Shown piece after piece: positions 1 through 6,981 of a DNA stretch of 18,076 nucleotides. The position numbers and the translations under genes are program-made. The notes below the pieces were generated by a model, which made no database searches, was not told where the DNA came from, and saw only the letters and a list, made by a program, of their open reading frames with translations. The stretch spans positions 1-18,076 of the forward strand of contig JAEERN010000025.1 of NCBI GenBank assembly GCA_016285815.1, given 5' to 3'. Source of the DNA: Clostridiales bacterium (GTDB lineage: Bacteria; Bacillota; Clostridia; Oscillospirales; QAMX01). Numbering within the stretch: position 1 is the stretch's first letter; each line of letters opens with the position of its first letter.

Positions 1-93
1 CAGGACCAGGGTCACCGCGGCCAGAGCGGCGGCGATCCAGACGGACAGGTTGAGGTGTTTTATCCGGAGATCTCCTCCTGTTCGTTCTTTCAA
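1..93 (-). CDS. N-terminus of a membrane-anchored protein (cut by window edge)
   Basis: Only the first 20-30 residues lie in the window and the rest runs off position 1. The visible frame ends in a hydrophobic stretch (SVWIAAALAAVTLVL), as expected of a signal anchor or first membrane helix. The annotated start is an in-frame TTG at 93-91; a GTG lies at 96-94. Neither has a well-spaced ribosome binding site. The strong site AGGAGGA (79-73) sits inside this frame and is instead ideally placed, about 10 nt away, for an ATA codon at 63-61, giving a more typical I/M-K-H-L-N-L start. The gene follows the terminator of the anti-sigma gene, so it is a separate unit. Function cannot be assigned. Confidence 0.45.
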   Translation of the reverse strand, partial: MKERTGGDLRIKHLNLSVWIAAALAAVTLVL

Positions 94-131
94 CACACTA
101 ACGCGGCGGCGCGTCCTTTTATCGCGTTCCA

Positions 132-167
132 CGCGAAAAAAGCCTGCGGGAACAGGATTTTTTCGCG
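132..167. repeat. Inverted repeat with A/T-run arms
   Basis: CGCGAAAAAA (132-141) is perfectly inverted at 158-167. Inside it a second short inverted repeat, CCTG (143-146)/CAGG (153-156), closes a small loop. The arms hold A6/T6 runs, so a transcript from either strand could form the hairpin. It lies between the anti-sigma terminator and the next minus-strand gene and may be a second, weaker or bidirectional terminator, or part of that gene's promoter region. Confidence 0.45.
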
Positions 168-175
168 AAAAAGGC

Positions 176-215
176 AAAAAAACGCCGCCGTCGGACAGGT
201 GGGGCCGACGGCGGC
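176..215 (-). terminator. Rho-independent terminator after the anti-sigma gene
   Basis: An 11-bp perfect GC-rich stem (184-194 with 205-215), a 10-nt loop, and seven consecutive T on the minus strand (182-176). It lies about 70 nt beyond the stop codon of the anti-sigma gene and ends the sigma/anti-sigma operon. Confidence 0.85.
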
Positions 216-284
216 AAAGTGAGGGGATAACGGGCAGACCCTGCGCGGAGCGGGGCCTGCGCGCGTTTCACGGAAAAAAGAGGC

Positions 285-1898
285 TCAGACCGCGGGCGTT
301 TCGCCCGTCGCATCCGGATCGGAGGTATCGCTCCCGGCGCCGGAAGCGTCGGAAGAGGGCTCCGTTTCCGGCGGCTCGTCCGAGGCGGCGCCTTCGTCCG
401 ACGAGGACTCGCCGGTCTCAGGCGGAGCGGAGGTGTCCGAGGACCCGCCGGAGGACTCGTCGGTCTCGGGCGGGGCGGAGGAGTCCCAGGACCCGCCGGA
501 GGACTCGTCGGTCTCAGGCGGAGCGGAGGTGTCCGTGGACCCGCCGGAGGACTCGTCGGTCTCGGGCGGAGCGGAGGTGTCCGGGGTCCCGCCGGAGGAC
601 TCGTCGGTCTCGGGCGGGGCGGAGGTGTCCGGGGTCCCGCCGGAGGACTCGTCGGTCTCAGGCGGAGCGGAGGTGTCCGGCGTCTCCGGGGAAGACTCGC
701 CGCTTTCGGGCGGAGCGGAGGTGTCCGGCGTCTCCGGGGAGTCGCTGCTTTCCGACGAAGGCGAGGCCGACGTTTCCGTGGACGTGCGCACCGTGCCGGT
801 GGGACGGACCGTGGTCTCGGCGGGAGTCGGGAAGTCGTCCAGCGTCCCGTCGCCGCCCTTGCCGCCCGGGCCGCTGAGGTCCGCCTCTGTCCGGGAGACC
901 GAGGCGACGGTGCCCTCGACGGCGAAGATCCGATAGAGATAGGTGACGCCGGACCGGGTGAAGGTCACGCGGTAGGCCAGCGAGCCGCCGGCCAGATCGT
1001 GCTCCGCCGCAAGCGCCGAGACCTTGTCGCGGGTCAGGCCCGCGTCCGCCAGAGCGGCGTCGATGGCCGCCTCGCTGCCGACAAAGGCCCGTTCGCTGGC
1101 CTTGCCCACCGAGGTGACGGTGTCCAGCTCGTTGTTGGCCAGAAGGTTCAGCTCGTTGATGGAAAGGGCGGCGAGATCGCGGAAGGTATATTCGCTATTG
1201 GCGTCCAGAAGCCGCCGGATCAGCTGGGCCTTGCCCGTCGAGATGTCGTAGGCGGCGGCGCTGTCGAGCAGGGACGCGTCCTCGCGGACGGTCTGGCTCA
1301 GCACCGCGCCGCGGAACCCGCCGGAGGCGAGCATCTCGTCCACGTCCGCCGTCAGCTTCTCCTGAAGCGTGGCGGCCTGGTCCTCGTTTCGGGCCTGGAC
1401 GCTGATGAGCACGGTGTTGGCGTCGTCGTTCAGAAAGCCGTTCCGCAGCATGGAGCCGATCAGTGCGTTCACCGCCAGCTCCAGATCGCAGTTGCGAAGG
1501 TCCATGGTGCCGAGGACGGTCCGCCCGTCCTCGTTGAGCGGGTTGACGGCCAGCACCCGCTCTTTCCGGTTGAGCCGGATCTCGATGCTGGGGTTCACGT
1601 CCAGCGAGACGGTGGAGGAGACGGCGTATCGCCCGGACAGGCCGATCCCGCCGAGGATCCCGGCGACGGAGAGGACCAGCGCCGCGGCGAGCCCCGCGAT
1701 CAGGCGGACGTGCCGCCGCAGCGGGCCGAGGGACGAGACCGGGCGGATGGGCGTGACCGGCGCTTCGCCGGAAAGGGGAGCGGACTCCGGCGCCGCGGAG
1801 GGACGGTCGTCCAGATCGCCGAGGATCCGGTCCAGAACGTCCGGCGTCGCTTTTTCAAAGGCGGAGGAAAGCTTGGCTTCGATCTCGCGGTTCTTCAT
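285..1898 (-). CDS. RsgI-family membrane anti-sigma factor with repeat tail
   Basis: Predicted regulator that holds the partner sigma factor at the membrane. Residues 1-60 are a cytoplasmic segment beginning MKNREIEAKLSSAFEKATPDV, of the type that starts Oscillospiraceae anti-sigma proteins paired with ECF sigma factors. One membrane helix spans about 64-87. Residues about 94-210 match the RsgI middle domain (VSLDVNPSIEIRLN, then VNPLNEDG). A PepSY-like stretch follows at about 265-345. From about 350 to 537 the protein is a low-complexity Ser/Pro/Glu/Thr/Asp tail with 16-residue repeats and no recognisable binding module. The ATG overlaps the sigma stop codon by 4 bases (ATGA), so the two are translationally coupled. 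In related RsgI proteins the outside part senses polysaccharide; here a repeat stalk takes that place, so the signal is unknown. Confidence 0.85.
   Translation of the reverse strand: MKNREIEAKLSSAFEKATPDVLDRILGDLDDRPSAAPESAPLSGEAPVTPIRPVSSLGPLRRHVRLIAGLAAALVLSVAGILGGIGLSGRYAVSSTVSLDVNPSIEIRLNRKERVLAVNPLNEDGRTVLGTMDLRNCDLELAVNALIGSMLRNGFLNDDANTVLISVQARNEDQAATLQEKLTADVDEMLASGGFRGAVLSQTVREDASLLDSAAAYDISTGKAQLIRRLLDANSEYTFRDLAALSINELNLLANNELDTVTSVGKASERAFVGSEAAIDAALADAGLTRDKVSALAAEHDLAGGSLAYRVTFTRSGVTYLYRIFAVEGTVASVSRTEADLSGPGGKGGDGTLDDFPTPAETTVRPTGTVRTSTETSASPSSESSDSPETPDTSAPPESGESSPETPDTSAPPETDESSGGTPDTSAPPETDESSGGTPDTSAPPETDESSGGSTDTSAPPETDESSGGSWDSSAPPETDESSGGSSDTSAPPETGESSSDEGAASDEPPETEPSSDASGAGSDTSDPDATGETPAV
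421..756 (-). repeat. Seven tandem 48-bp repeats in the anti-sigma gene
   Basis: Units begin at 421, 469, 517, 565, 613, 661 and 709, each starting ggcgg(a/g)gcggagg. They encode a 16-residue unit of the form SAPPETDESSGGxxDT. The five units from 421 to 660 are nearly identical; the two from 661 are more diverged, and a degenerate copy may precede at about 373-420. The spacing is a whole number of codons, so copy-number changes would keep the frame open. Confidence 0.9.
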
Positions 1899-2461
1899 AT
1901 CCGTTCTCCTTTCGTAAGACTGGTTTTCAGCTTTTTCAAAGCCCGGCTGTACTTGGACAGCACCGTGGACAGGGGCAGGGAGAGCGCCCGGGCGATCTCC
2001 CGGTGCTTATAGCCCGAGACCGCGTGCAGCACGACGATCTGCCGCTCTTCGTCGCTCAGGTCGTTCAGACACGCGCCCAGCAGGATCCCTTCCTCCGGGT
2101 CGAGCCCGGGAGGTGCCTCCGGCGCGATCTCGTCGGAATAGTCCGCGCGCCGGCCGCGCTCGCGGAGACGGGACAGGGCGAGGTTGCGGGCGATGGTCGT
2201 GAGCCACGCCATGGCCTTGCCCTCGGGCCGGTAAGAGGCCGCCGAGCGCCAGACCGACAGGAAGCAGTCGTGAAGGACGTCTTCCGCGTCCTGGCGGTTT
2301 TTTAACAGAGAGAGCGCCGACGCATAGACCGCCGGACCGGCCGCGCGGTACAGCGCGGCCAGCGCGTCCCGGTCGCCGGCGGCGATCTCCGCGACCAGAC
2401 CGTCCAGCGCGCGCGCGTCGGCAGCCGTGTCCAGCACGGCCGCTGCACTGCGATCAGACAT
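1895..2461 (-). CDS. ECF-type RNA polymerase sigma factor
   Basis: A 188-residue sigma-70 family protein with only regions 2 and 4, the ECF layout. Region 2 (about residues 28-105) holds the DAEDVLHDCFLSVWR core-binding helix and the AMAWLTTIARNLALSRLR segment that reads the -10 element. Region 4 (about 132-182) carries LSDEERQIVVLHAVSGYKHREIA and a helix-turn-helix ending in STVLSKYSRALKKLK. The ATG at 2461-2459 is chosen because it follows a good ribosome site (AGGTGG, 7 nt away) and begins the conserved part; the open frame continues upstream without family similarity. It overlaps the anti-sigma gene by 4 bases. No convincing sigma-A promoter is visible just upstream, so the operon may be read by its own sigma factor, as is common for ECF pairs; this is inference. 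Confidence 0.93.
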   Translation of the reverse strand: MSDRSAAAVLDTAADARALDGLVAEIAAGDRDALAALYRAAGPAVYASALSLLKNRQDAEDVLHDCFLSVWRSAASYRPEGKAMAWLTTIARNLALSRLRERGRRADYSDEIAPEAPPGLDPEEGILLGACLNDLSDEERQIVVLHAVSGYKHREIARALSLPLSTVLSKYSRALKKLKTSLTKGERI

Positions 2462-2565
2462 TGTTTCACCACCTGTTTGACGAAATAACGCGGCCAAAGG
2501 GCGCTTTATTGCAGGCAAGAAAAAATTTTTCCGCGCCCGTCCGCTCCGCCCCCTCCGGCCCGGTC

Positions 2566-2594
2566 TTGCGCGGCGCGGGAAAGTGTGGTATACT
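2566..2594 (+). promoter_or_regulatory. Sigma-A promoter for the ACT-domain gene
   Basis: TTGCGC (2566-2571), a 17-bp spacer, TATACT (2589-2594), with an extended -10 TG at 2586-2587. It lies 60 bp ahead of the ACT gene start. Confidence 0.7.
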
Positions 2595-2654
2595 GGCCGC
2601 ATCACCGTCCGATCCCCCGAAAACGGGGGACGGGCGCGGCGGCGGAGGGACGGG

Positions 2655-3020
2655 ATGGAGCTGGAAAGACTGACGCTCGAGCTGAGCGTGTGCAAGCTGA
2701 AAAGCGCGGCGGAGGCCGGACTCTGCGGGGGATTTTTCTTTCTCGGGAAGACCGACCGGGAGGTCTCGCTGGTCTGTCCCGCCGGCGAGGTGCCGCCGGG
2801 CGCGATCGCGCGGGAGGATGGCTGGCGGGCGTTCCGCGTCCGGGGCACGCTGGACTTTTCCCTGATCGGCGTGCTGGCCCGGCTTTCCGTGATCCTGGCG
2901 GAGAACGGGATCGGGATCTTCGTCGTTTCCACCTTCGACACGGACTATATCCTGGTCCGGGACGAGGATTTCGACCGCGCCGCGCTGGCGCTGGAAAAGG
3001 GCGGATACGCCGTCGCCTGA
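2655..3020 (+). CDS. Stand-alone ACT-domain protein
   Basis: A 121-residue cytoplasmic protein resembling the CASTOR/ACT_7-type ACT proteins. Residues about 60-118 read as an ACT fold: VRGTLDFSLIGVLARLSVILAE (strand-helix), GIGIFVVSTFDTDYILV (two strands), then a helix from FDRAALALEKGGY. ACT domains usually bind amino acids or similar small ligands, but no catalytic domain is attached here. The ATG at 2655 follows GGAGGGA with proper spacing; the frame is open further upstream but crosses the promoter. It is a single-gene unit with its own promoter and terminator, so the neighbours do not point to a pathway. Confidence 0.85.
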   Translation: MELERLTLELSVCKLKSAAEAGLCGGFFFLGKTDREVSLVCPAGEVPPGAIAREDGWRAFRVRGTLDFSLIGVLARLSVILAENGIGIFVVSTFDTDYILVRDEDFDRAALALEKGGYAVA

Positions 3021-3038
3021 GGCGCGGCTTTCTTCCGG

Positions 3039-3066
3039 GGCGGCCCCTTGGCGGGGGCCGCCTTTT
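3039..3066 (+). terminator. Terminator after the ACT-domain gene
   Basis: GGCGGCCCC (3039-3047) pairs with GGGGCCGCC (3054-3062), followed by TTTT. It stands between the convergent ACT gene and the DUF2961 gene. Confidence 0.75.
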
Positions 3067-3085
3067 CCGCGCCGCCGGGGGCGGA

Positions 3086-4162
3086 TCAGACGATTTCCAG
3101 CCCGTCCCGGTCCGGCAGAGGCGGGAACCCGCCGCAGACCGCGTCCTGATACCAGAAGGCCACGGAGGAGATGTCGTCCTGCAGCGGCAGATAGCGGCCG
3201 CCGCTGCGCCAGCCGAGGGCCTGGATGGTGACGCGCAGGTCGGCGTCGAAATAGATGGGATCGGTCACATGCCAGCGGTAGAGGGAAAAGCGCTGCTGGC
3301 TGGCGTAGAGTCCGTCGGGCCGGCTGACTTTGGACAGGCCGGAATAGGGCGTGCAGAACTCGTTGTAGCGGCCGTGGGCGTCGAAGTTGTAGGCGCCGCA
3401 GAAATAGTCCTCGGTGCCGGTGCCGCAGACGGTGGGAAATTCGCCGTCGCCGTCGAGATAGAATTTGATCTCGCCCTCGCCCCACCAGCCGCTGTTGTTC
3501 ACGCCCCAGTACAGGAAGGTGCCGACGTAGGAGCCTTTGCCGCGGACGCCGTCCAGGATGGTGTAGACCTCTTTGTAGGGCAGGGGGTTCACGCGGCGGA
3601 ACTGGGCGTGGAAATAAGCCGTGTCCGGCGGCAGCTCGGTCAGGACGAGGTCGATCTGGTAAAAGAGCGAGACGGCCTGGTCGGCGAGGTTCTCCATGGT
3701 CATGCGGAAGCCCTTGCGGAAGGGCATCGTCCAGTAGCAGTTGAAGCCCCGGCCGGGGTTGACGCAGACGGCCAGCGACGAGAGCTGGCGATAGTCCTTG
3801 AAGTCGGGACAGCAGAAGAAGTCGCAGGCGGGGACCTCGACGGAGGGGGTCTCGCTGTCGTCCCAGTAGATGCGCAGGATCAGAGAGCGGGACAGCTCGG
3901 AGGAATCCGTCAGCCAGACGTGCTTGATCGCGCCCTGGCCGCGGAAGTCCGCCATGGTGAACACGGTGTGCGGCGGGATGCTGACGCAGGGCGAGACCTT
4001 CCAGCCGCGGCCAAGATCCCGGGCCGCGGCCGCGCCGCAGCCCTCGTCGGCCATGCCGCCCCGGCCCTTTTCGCCGGTGAAGTTCTCCGGGCTGATCGAG
4101 CGGGTCCTGGCGTTGGAGAGGAACGCGAGAGAAGTGAGATCGGTGCCGAGTCCGTTGGTCAT
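3086..4162 (-). CDS. DUF2961 protein, glycoside hydrolase family 172 type
   Basis: A 358-residue protein with the landmarks of DUF2961, now known as GH172 (alpha-furanosidases acting on D-fructofuranose or D-arabinofuranose linkages). Visible are SPENFTGEKGRGG (24-36), FTMADFRGQGAIKHVWLT (68-85), RIYWDD (97-102), the region GWWGEGEIKF (225-234) and GTGTEDYFCGAYNF (247-260). Glu229/Glu231 and Glu251 lie in the two stretches where the family's catalytic glutamates are expected. There is no signal peptide, so the enzyme should be cytoplasmic and act on imported oligosaccharides. The ATG at 4162 follows GGAGG by 9 nt. A strong promoter sits just upstream, at the very end of the LysR gene. The substrate cannot be told from sequence. 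Confidence 0.88.
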   Translation of the reverse strand: MTNGLGTDLTSLAFLSNARTRSISPENFTGEKGRGGMADEGCGAAAARDLGRGWKVSPCVSIPPHTVFTMADFRGQGAIKHVWLTDSSELSRSLILRIYWDDSETPSVEVPACDFFCCPDFKDYRQLSSLAVCVNPGRGFNCYWTMPFRKGFRMTMENLADQAVSLFYQIDLVLTELPPDTAYFHAQFRRVNPLPYKEVYTILDGVRGKGSYVGTFLYWGVNNSGWWGEGEIKFYLDGDGEFPTVCGTGTEDYFCGAYNFDAHGRYNEFCTPYSGLSKVSRPDGLYASQQRFSLYRWHVTDPIYFDADLRVTIQALGWRSGGRYLPLQDDISSVAFWYQDAVCGGFPPLPDRDGLEIV

Positions 4163-4198
4163 AGCAGAGCGCCTCCGTTCAATTTGTGGGGATATTCC

Positions 4199-4228
4199 AG
4201 TATAACACGAAAAAAACGAACCTGTCAA
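4199..4228 (-). promoter_or_regulatory. Sigma-A promoter for the DUF2961 gene
   Basis: On the minus strand: TTGACA (4228-4223), an 18-bp spacer, TATACT (4204-4199), with an extended -10 TG. The -35 begins one base beyond the LysR stop codon, and no terminator separates the two genes, so the hydrolase can be read both from this promoter and by read-through from the regulator. Confidence 0.8.
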
Positions 4229-4229
4229 G

Positions 4230-5096
4230 TCAGCGGACACGGCGGATCCACGCCTTGACGAAGTCGAAAAAGTGCCGGGCGGCCGGGCCGTCGCCGGTCA
4301 GGGCGATGCCGATGGTGCGTTTCACGGGCGGGTCGATGGGCAGGGCGGCCACCTTGCCCGTGTGGCCGCGCAGCAGAAGCTCGGGCATGACGCTGACACC
4401 GAGGCCCTTTTCCACCATGGAGATGATGGCGTAGTCGTCCTTGGTGGTGAACTTGATCCGGGGCCGGATGCCGGCGGCCTCCAGCGCGCGGCGGGTGTCC
4501 TGGTCCGAGGTCTCGAGCAGGGTGATGAAATCCTCGTTTTCCACGTACCGGAGCGACAGGCGGCGATAGTCGGCATAGGGGTGGTTCTTGGGCAGAATCA
4601 GCATGAGCCGGTCGTCCCGCAGGGGGCTGTACTCGCACCGCGGCGGCGCGCCGTCGGCCACGAAGCCCACGTCCACCGAGCCGTCCGCCAGCCAGCCCGC
4701 CACGTCGTGATAGTCGCCGGAGAGCAGGCGGAACTCGATGCCGGGGTGCTGCTCCTGAAAGCCCTTGATCAGATCAGGCAGCCAGTGGACCGCCACGCTG
4801 GAAAAGGTGCCGACGCGCACGACGCCGGTCTCGAGCCCCAGGATGGCGGACGAGATCTGGCCCAGCCGTTCCTCGCCGACCAGAATGGCCCGAAGGGCCG
4901 GCAGAACCAGCACGCCGTTGGCGGTGAGACGCACACCGGCGCGGCTTCGCGTCAGCAGAACGAATCCCAGCTCCCGCTCCAGCTCGGCCAGAGCGCGGCT
5001 GGCGCCGGACTGGGTCAGCGAAAGCTCCTTTCCCGCCAGCGTCAGACTGTTCAGTTCTACGGCCCGGACCAGAAGCCGGCATTTCCTGGTGTCCAC
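4230..5096 (-). CDS. LysR-family transcriptional regulator
   Basis: A 288-residue regulator of usual LTTR length. The N-terminal winged helix-turn-helix (about 1-60) reads LTLAGKELSLTQSGASRALAE, ELGFVLLTRSRAGVRLTANG, and the co-inducer-binding domain follows from about residue 90 (VVRVGTFSSVAVHWLPDLIKGF). The start is GTG at 5096-5094, with GGGAGG about 9 nt upstream. It is transcribed away from the putP-type transporter with promoters back to back, the classical arrangement of a LysR protein controlling its divergent neighbour. The DUF2961 hydrolase immediately downstream could belong to the same regulon. The effector is unknown. Confidence 0.93.
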   Translation of the reverse strand: MDTRKCRLLVRAVELNSLTLAGKELSLTQSGASRALAELERELGFVLLTRSRAGVRLTANGVLVLPALRAILVGEERLGQISSAILGLETGVVRVGTFSSVAVHWLPDLIKGFQEQHPGIEFRLLSGDYHDVAGWLADGSVDVGFVADGAPPRCEYSPLRDDRLMLILPKNHPYADYRRLSLRYVENEDFITLLETSDQDTRRALEAAGIRPRIKFTTKDDYAIISMVEKGLGVSVMPELLLRGHTGKVAALPIDPPVKRTIGIALTGDGPAARHFFDFVKAWIRRVR

Positions 5097-5164
5097 AGAG
5101 GACCGCCTCCCTTTGATACATGATTATTCAACATGGATAAGATGCAGAAATACGAAACAAGCAT

Positions 5165-5193
5165 ATTATACCGCCAAACCGGGCAAAAAGCAA
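5165..5193 (-). promoter_or_regulatory. Promoter of the LysR gene
   Basis: On the minus strand: TTGCTT (5193-5188), a 17-bp spacer and a perfect TATAAT (5170-5165). The untranslated leader is about 60 nt. Confidence 0.75.
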
Positions 5194-5203
5194 GGAAAAA
5201 ATC

Positions 5204-5214
5204 GGCCGTCGGCC
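5204..5214. promoter_or_regulatory. Candidate operator palindrome between divergent promoters
   Basis: GGCCG-T-CGGCC is a perfect 5-bp inverted repeat that abuts the -35 of the transporter promoter and lies 10 bp from the -35 of the regulator promoter. Its position suits a LysR recognition site, though the arms are GC-rich and chance palindromes are common in this genome. Confidence 0.3.
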
Positions 5215-5243
5215 TTGCGCCCGAGAAAAAAACGCGCTATAAT
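5215..5243 (+). promoter_or_regulatory. Promoter of the putP-type transporter gene
   Basis: TTGCGC (5215-5220), a 17-bp spacer and a perfect TATAAT (5238-5243), 41 bp before the transporter start codon. Confidence 0.75.
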
Positions 5244-5284
5244 CCTGTCATTCGATCTAAATTGCAGACAGGCGGCGATCTCGA

Positions 5285-6760
5285 ATGAACATTCCCGAAC
5301 TTTTGGCGTTTATCCTGTACTTCGTGCTGGTGCTGGCCATCGGCGTGTTTTTCTTTTTCCGGACGCGCTCCGGCGGAGAAAAGGCGTATTTCCTCGGCAA
5401 CCGCCAGCTGGGACCGTGGGTCTCGGCGCTGAGCGCCGGGGCCTCGGACATGAGCTCGTGGGTGCTGATGGGGCTTCCGGCCTCGATCCTGGCCAGCGGG
5501 CTGGGACAGGCGTGGATCGCCGTCGGCCTCGCCGTGGGCACGGCGCTGAGCTGGATCCTGGTGGCCGGACGGCTTCGGCGGTTCTCGGTGGCGGCGCGGG
5601 ATTCCATCACCGTGCCCCAGTTCCTGACCAACCGGTTCCTGAGCTCCTCCAAGATGCTCCAGGTGGTCTCGGCCGCGGTGTTCCTGGTGGTCTATTCCAT
5701 CTATGCGGCGTCCAGCATCAAGGCCTGCGGCACCCTGTTCAACCAGGTGCTGGGCCTCGACCCGAAGATCGCCATGTTCGGCGCGGCGGGGATCATCTTC
5801 GTCTACACCTTCCTCGGCGGCTTCAGCGCCGTCTGCTGGACCGACTTCGTGCAGGGGATGCTGATGCTGGCGGCCCTGCTGATCACTCCCATCGCGGCGC
5901 TGTTCATAATCAACGCCCCGAGCTGGACGGCGGCCGAGCCCGAGGTGACCCAGGGGTACTGGAGCCTGCTGGTCACGGGCAAGCTCGACTGGACCAGCGC
6001 GGCCACCATCCTGTCCGGCCTGGGCTGGGGGCTGGGCTATTTCGGGATGCCCCACATCATCATCCGGTATATGGCCGTCAAGTCCGACGCGGACGTCAAG
6101 CGCTCGCGGGTCATCGGCGTCTCGTGGACGGTGCTGATCCTCGGCGCGGCGGTGGCCGTGGGCCTTATCGGCAAGGTGTTCTTGACCGGCGTCGAGGACA
6201 CCAGCCTCGTGTTCATCGAGATGGTCCGCCGCATCTTCCCGGGCTTTTTGGCGGGCATCCTGCTGTCGGCCATCCTGGCCGCCGCCATGAGCACGGCGGA
6301 CTCGCAGCTGCTGACGGCGGCCTCGGCCTTCGCCAGCGACGTCTATCGCCCCCTGATCCGCAAAAAGGCGGGGGACAAGGAGATGAGCTGGGTCAGCCGC
6401 GGCGTGGTGCTGCTCATCACCGCCGCCGCCGTGATCATCGCGGCCGACCCGAATTCCGGCACCATCATGAGTCTGGTGGAGAACGCCTGGGGCTTCTTCG
6501 GCGCGGCCTTCGGCCCGGTCATCCTGCTGTCGCTGTTCTGGCGGCGGTTCACGTACAAGGGTGCCGTGGCCGGCATCGTGGGCGGCTTTGCGGCGGACCT
6601 GCTCTGGATGATCTTCCTCAAGGGGCCCACCCAGCTCTACGAGATCATCCCGGGCTTTGCGGTCGGTCTGCTGGCGGCGGTGATCGTCTCGCTGGCGGAC
6701 AAAAAGCCGGGACAGGACGTTCTGGCGCTCTGCGACAAGGCCGGCCTGACCGAAAAATAG
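5285..6760 (+). CDS. putP: Sodium/solute symporter, PutP type (sodium/proline)
   Basis: A 491-residue SSS-family symporter, the normal length for PutP. It has about 12-13 hydrophobic helices, an opening helix LLAFILYFVLVLAIGVFFFF, the sequence EKAYFLGNRQLGPWVSALSAGASDMSSWVLMGLPA typical of PutP around helix 2 (here residues about 32-66), and GLGWGLGYFGMPHIIIRYMA near the middle. AILAAAMSTADSQLL matches the SSS signature region involved in sodium binding. It probably imports proline or a similar compound with sodium; substrate is inferred from family likeness only. The ATG at 5285 has only a weak ribosome site (AGGCGG). It is divergent from a LysR regulator, which likely controls it. Confidence 0.9.
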   Translation: MNIPELLAFILYFVLVLAIGVFFFFRTRSGGEKAYFLGNRQLGPWVSALSAGASDMSSWVLMGLPASILASGLGQAWIAVGLAVGTALSWILVAGRLRRFSVAARDSITVPQFLTNRFLSSSKMLQVVSAAVFLVVYSIYAASSIKACGTLFNQVLGLDPKIAMFGAAGIIFVYTFLGGFSAVCWTDFVQGMLMLAALLITPIAALFIINAPSWTAAEPEVTQGYWSLLVTGKLDWTSAATILSGLGWGLGYFGMPHIIIRYMAVKSDADVKRSRVIGVSWTVLILGAAVAVGLIGKVFLTGVEDTSLVFIEMVRRIFPGFLAGILLSAILAAAMSTADSQLLTAASAFASDVYRPLIRKKAGDKEMSWVSRGVVLLITAAAVIIAADPNSGTIMSLVENAWGFFGAAFGPVILLSLFWRRFTYKGAVAGIVGGFAADLLWMIFLKGPTQLYEIIPGFAVGLLAAVIVSLADKKPGQDVLALCDKAGLTEK

Positions 6761-6783
6761 AGAGCCGACTTTTCCTCCGATCC

Positions 6784-6819
6784 GCGGCGGGCCCGGGCCT
6801 TCTCCGGGCCCGCCGCTTT
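6784..6819 (+). terminator. Hairpin terminator after the transporter gene
   Basis: A perfect 13-bp GC stem (6784-6796 with 6804-6816), a 7-nt loop, then only TTT. The very stable stem suggests termination, but the short T-run makes it weaker than others in the window. Confidence 0.6.
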
Positions 6820-6885
6820 GCGCGTCCGGGCCGGGGAGCAGGCGGAAAAATTTAGAAAAAAACGCCGCGGCCGGCCAAATCCCCC

Positions 6886-6914
6886 TTGACCTTCGGACCC
6901 GAAAAGTGTATCAT
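6886..6914 (+). promoter_or_regulatory. Promoter of the caspase-like exoprotein gene
   Basis: TTGACC (6886-6891), a 17-bp spacer, TATCAT (6909-6914); a second AT-rich hexamer follows at about 6913-6918. The start codon is about 67 bp further on. Confidence 0.65.
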
Positions 6915-6981
6915 ATACATAGTATGGAAAGCCGTGTATACGGCGAAGGATCATGGTGTGACAGGGAAGAGGAAAAGGAAA

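Noticed and set aside
433..936. Long plus-strand open frame of repeats antisense to the anti-sigma gene
   Set aside because: It mirrors the 48-bp repeats of the real minus-strand gene, has no ribosome site or promoter, and its sequence is only repeat translation.
1024..1251. Small plus-strand open frame inside the anti-sigma gene
   Set aside because: Antisense to conserved RsgI domain sequence and without a ribosome site.
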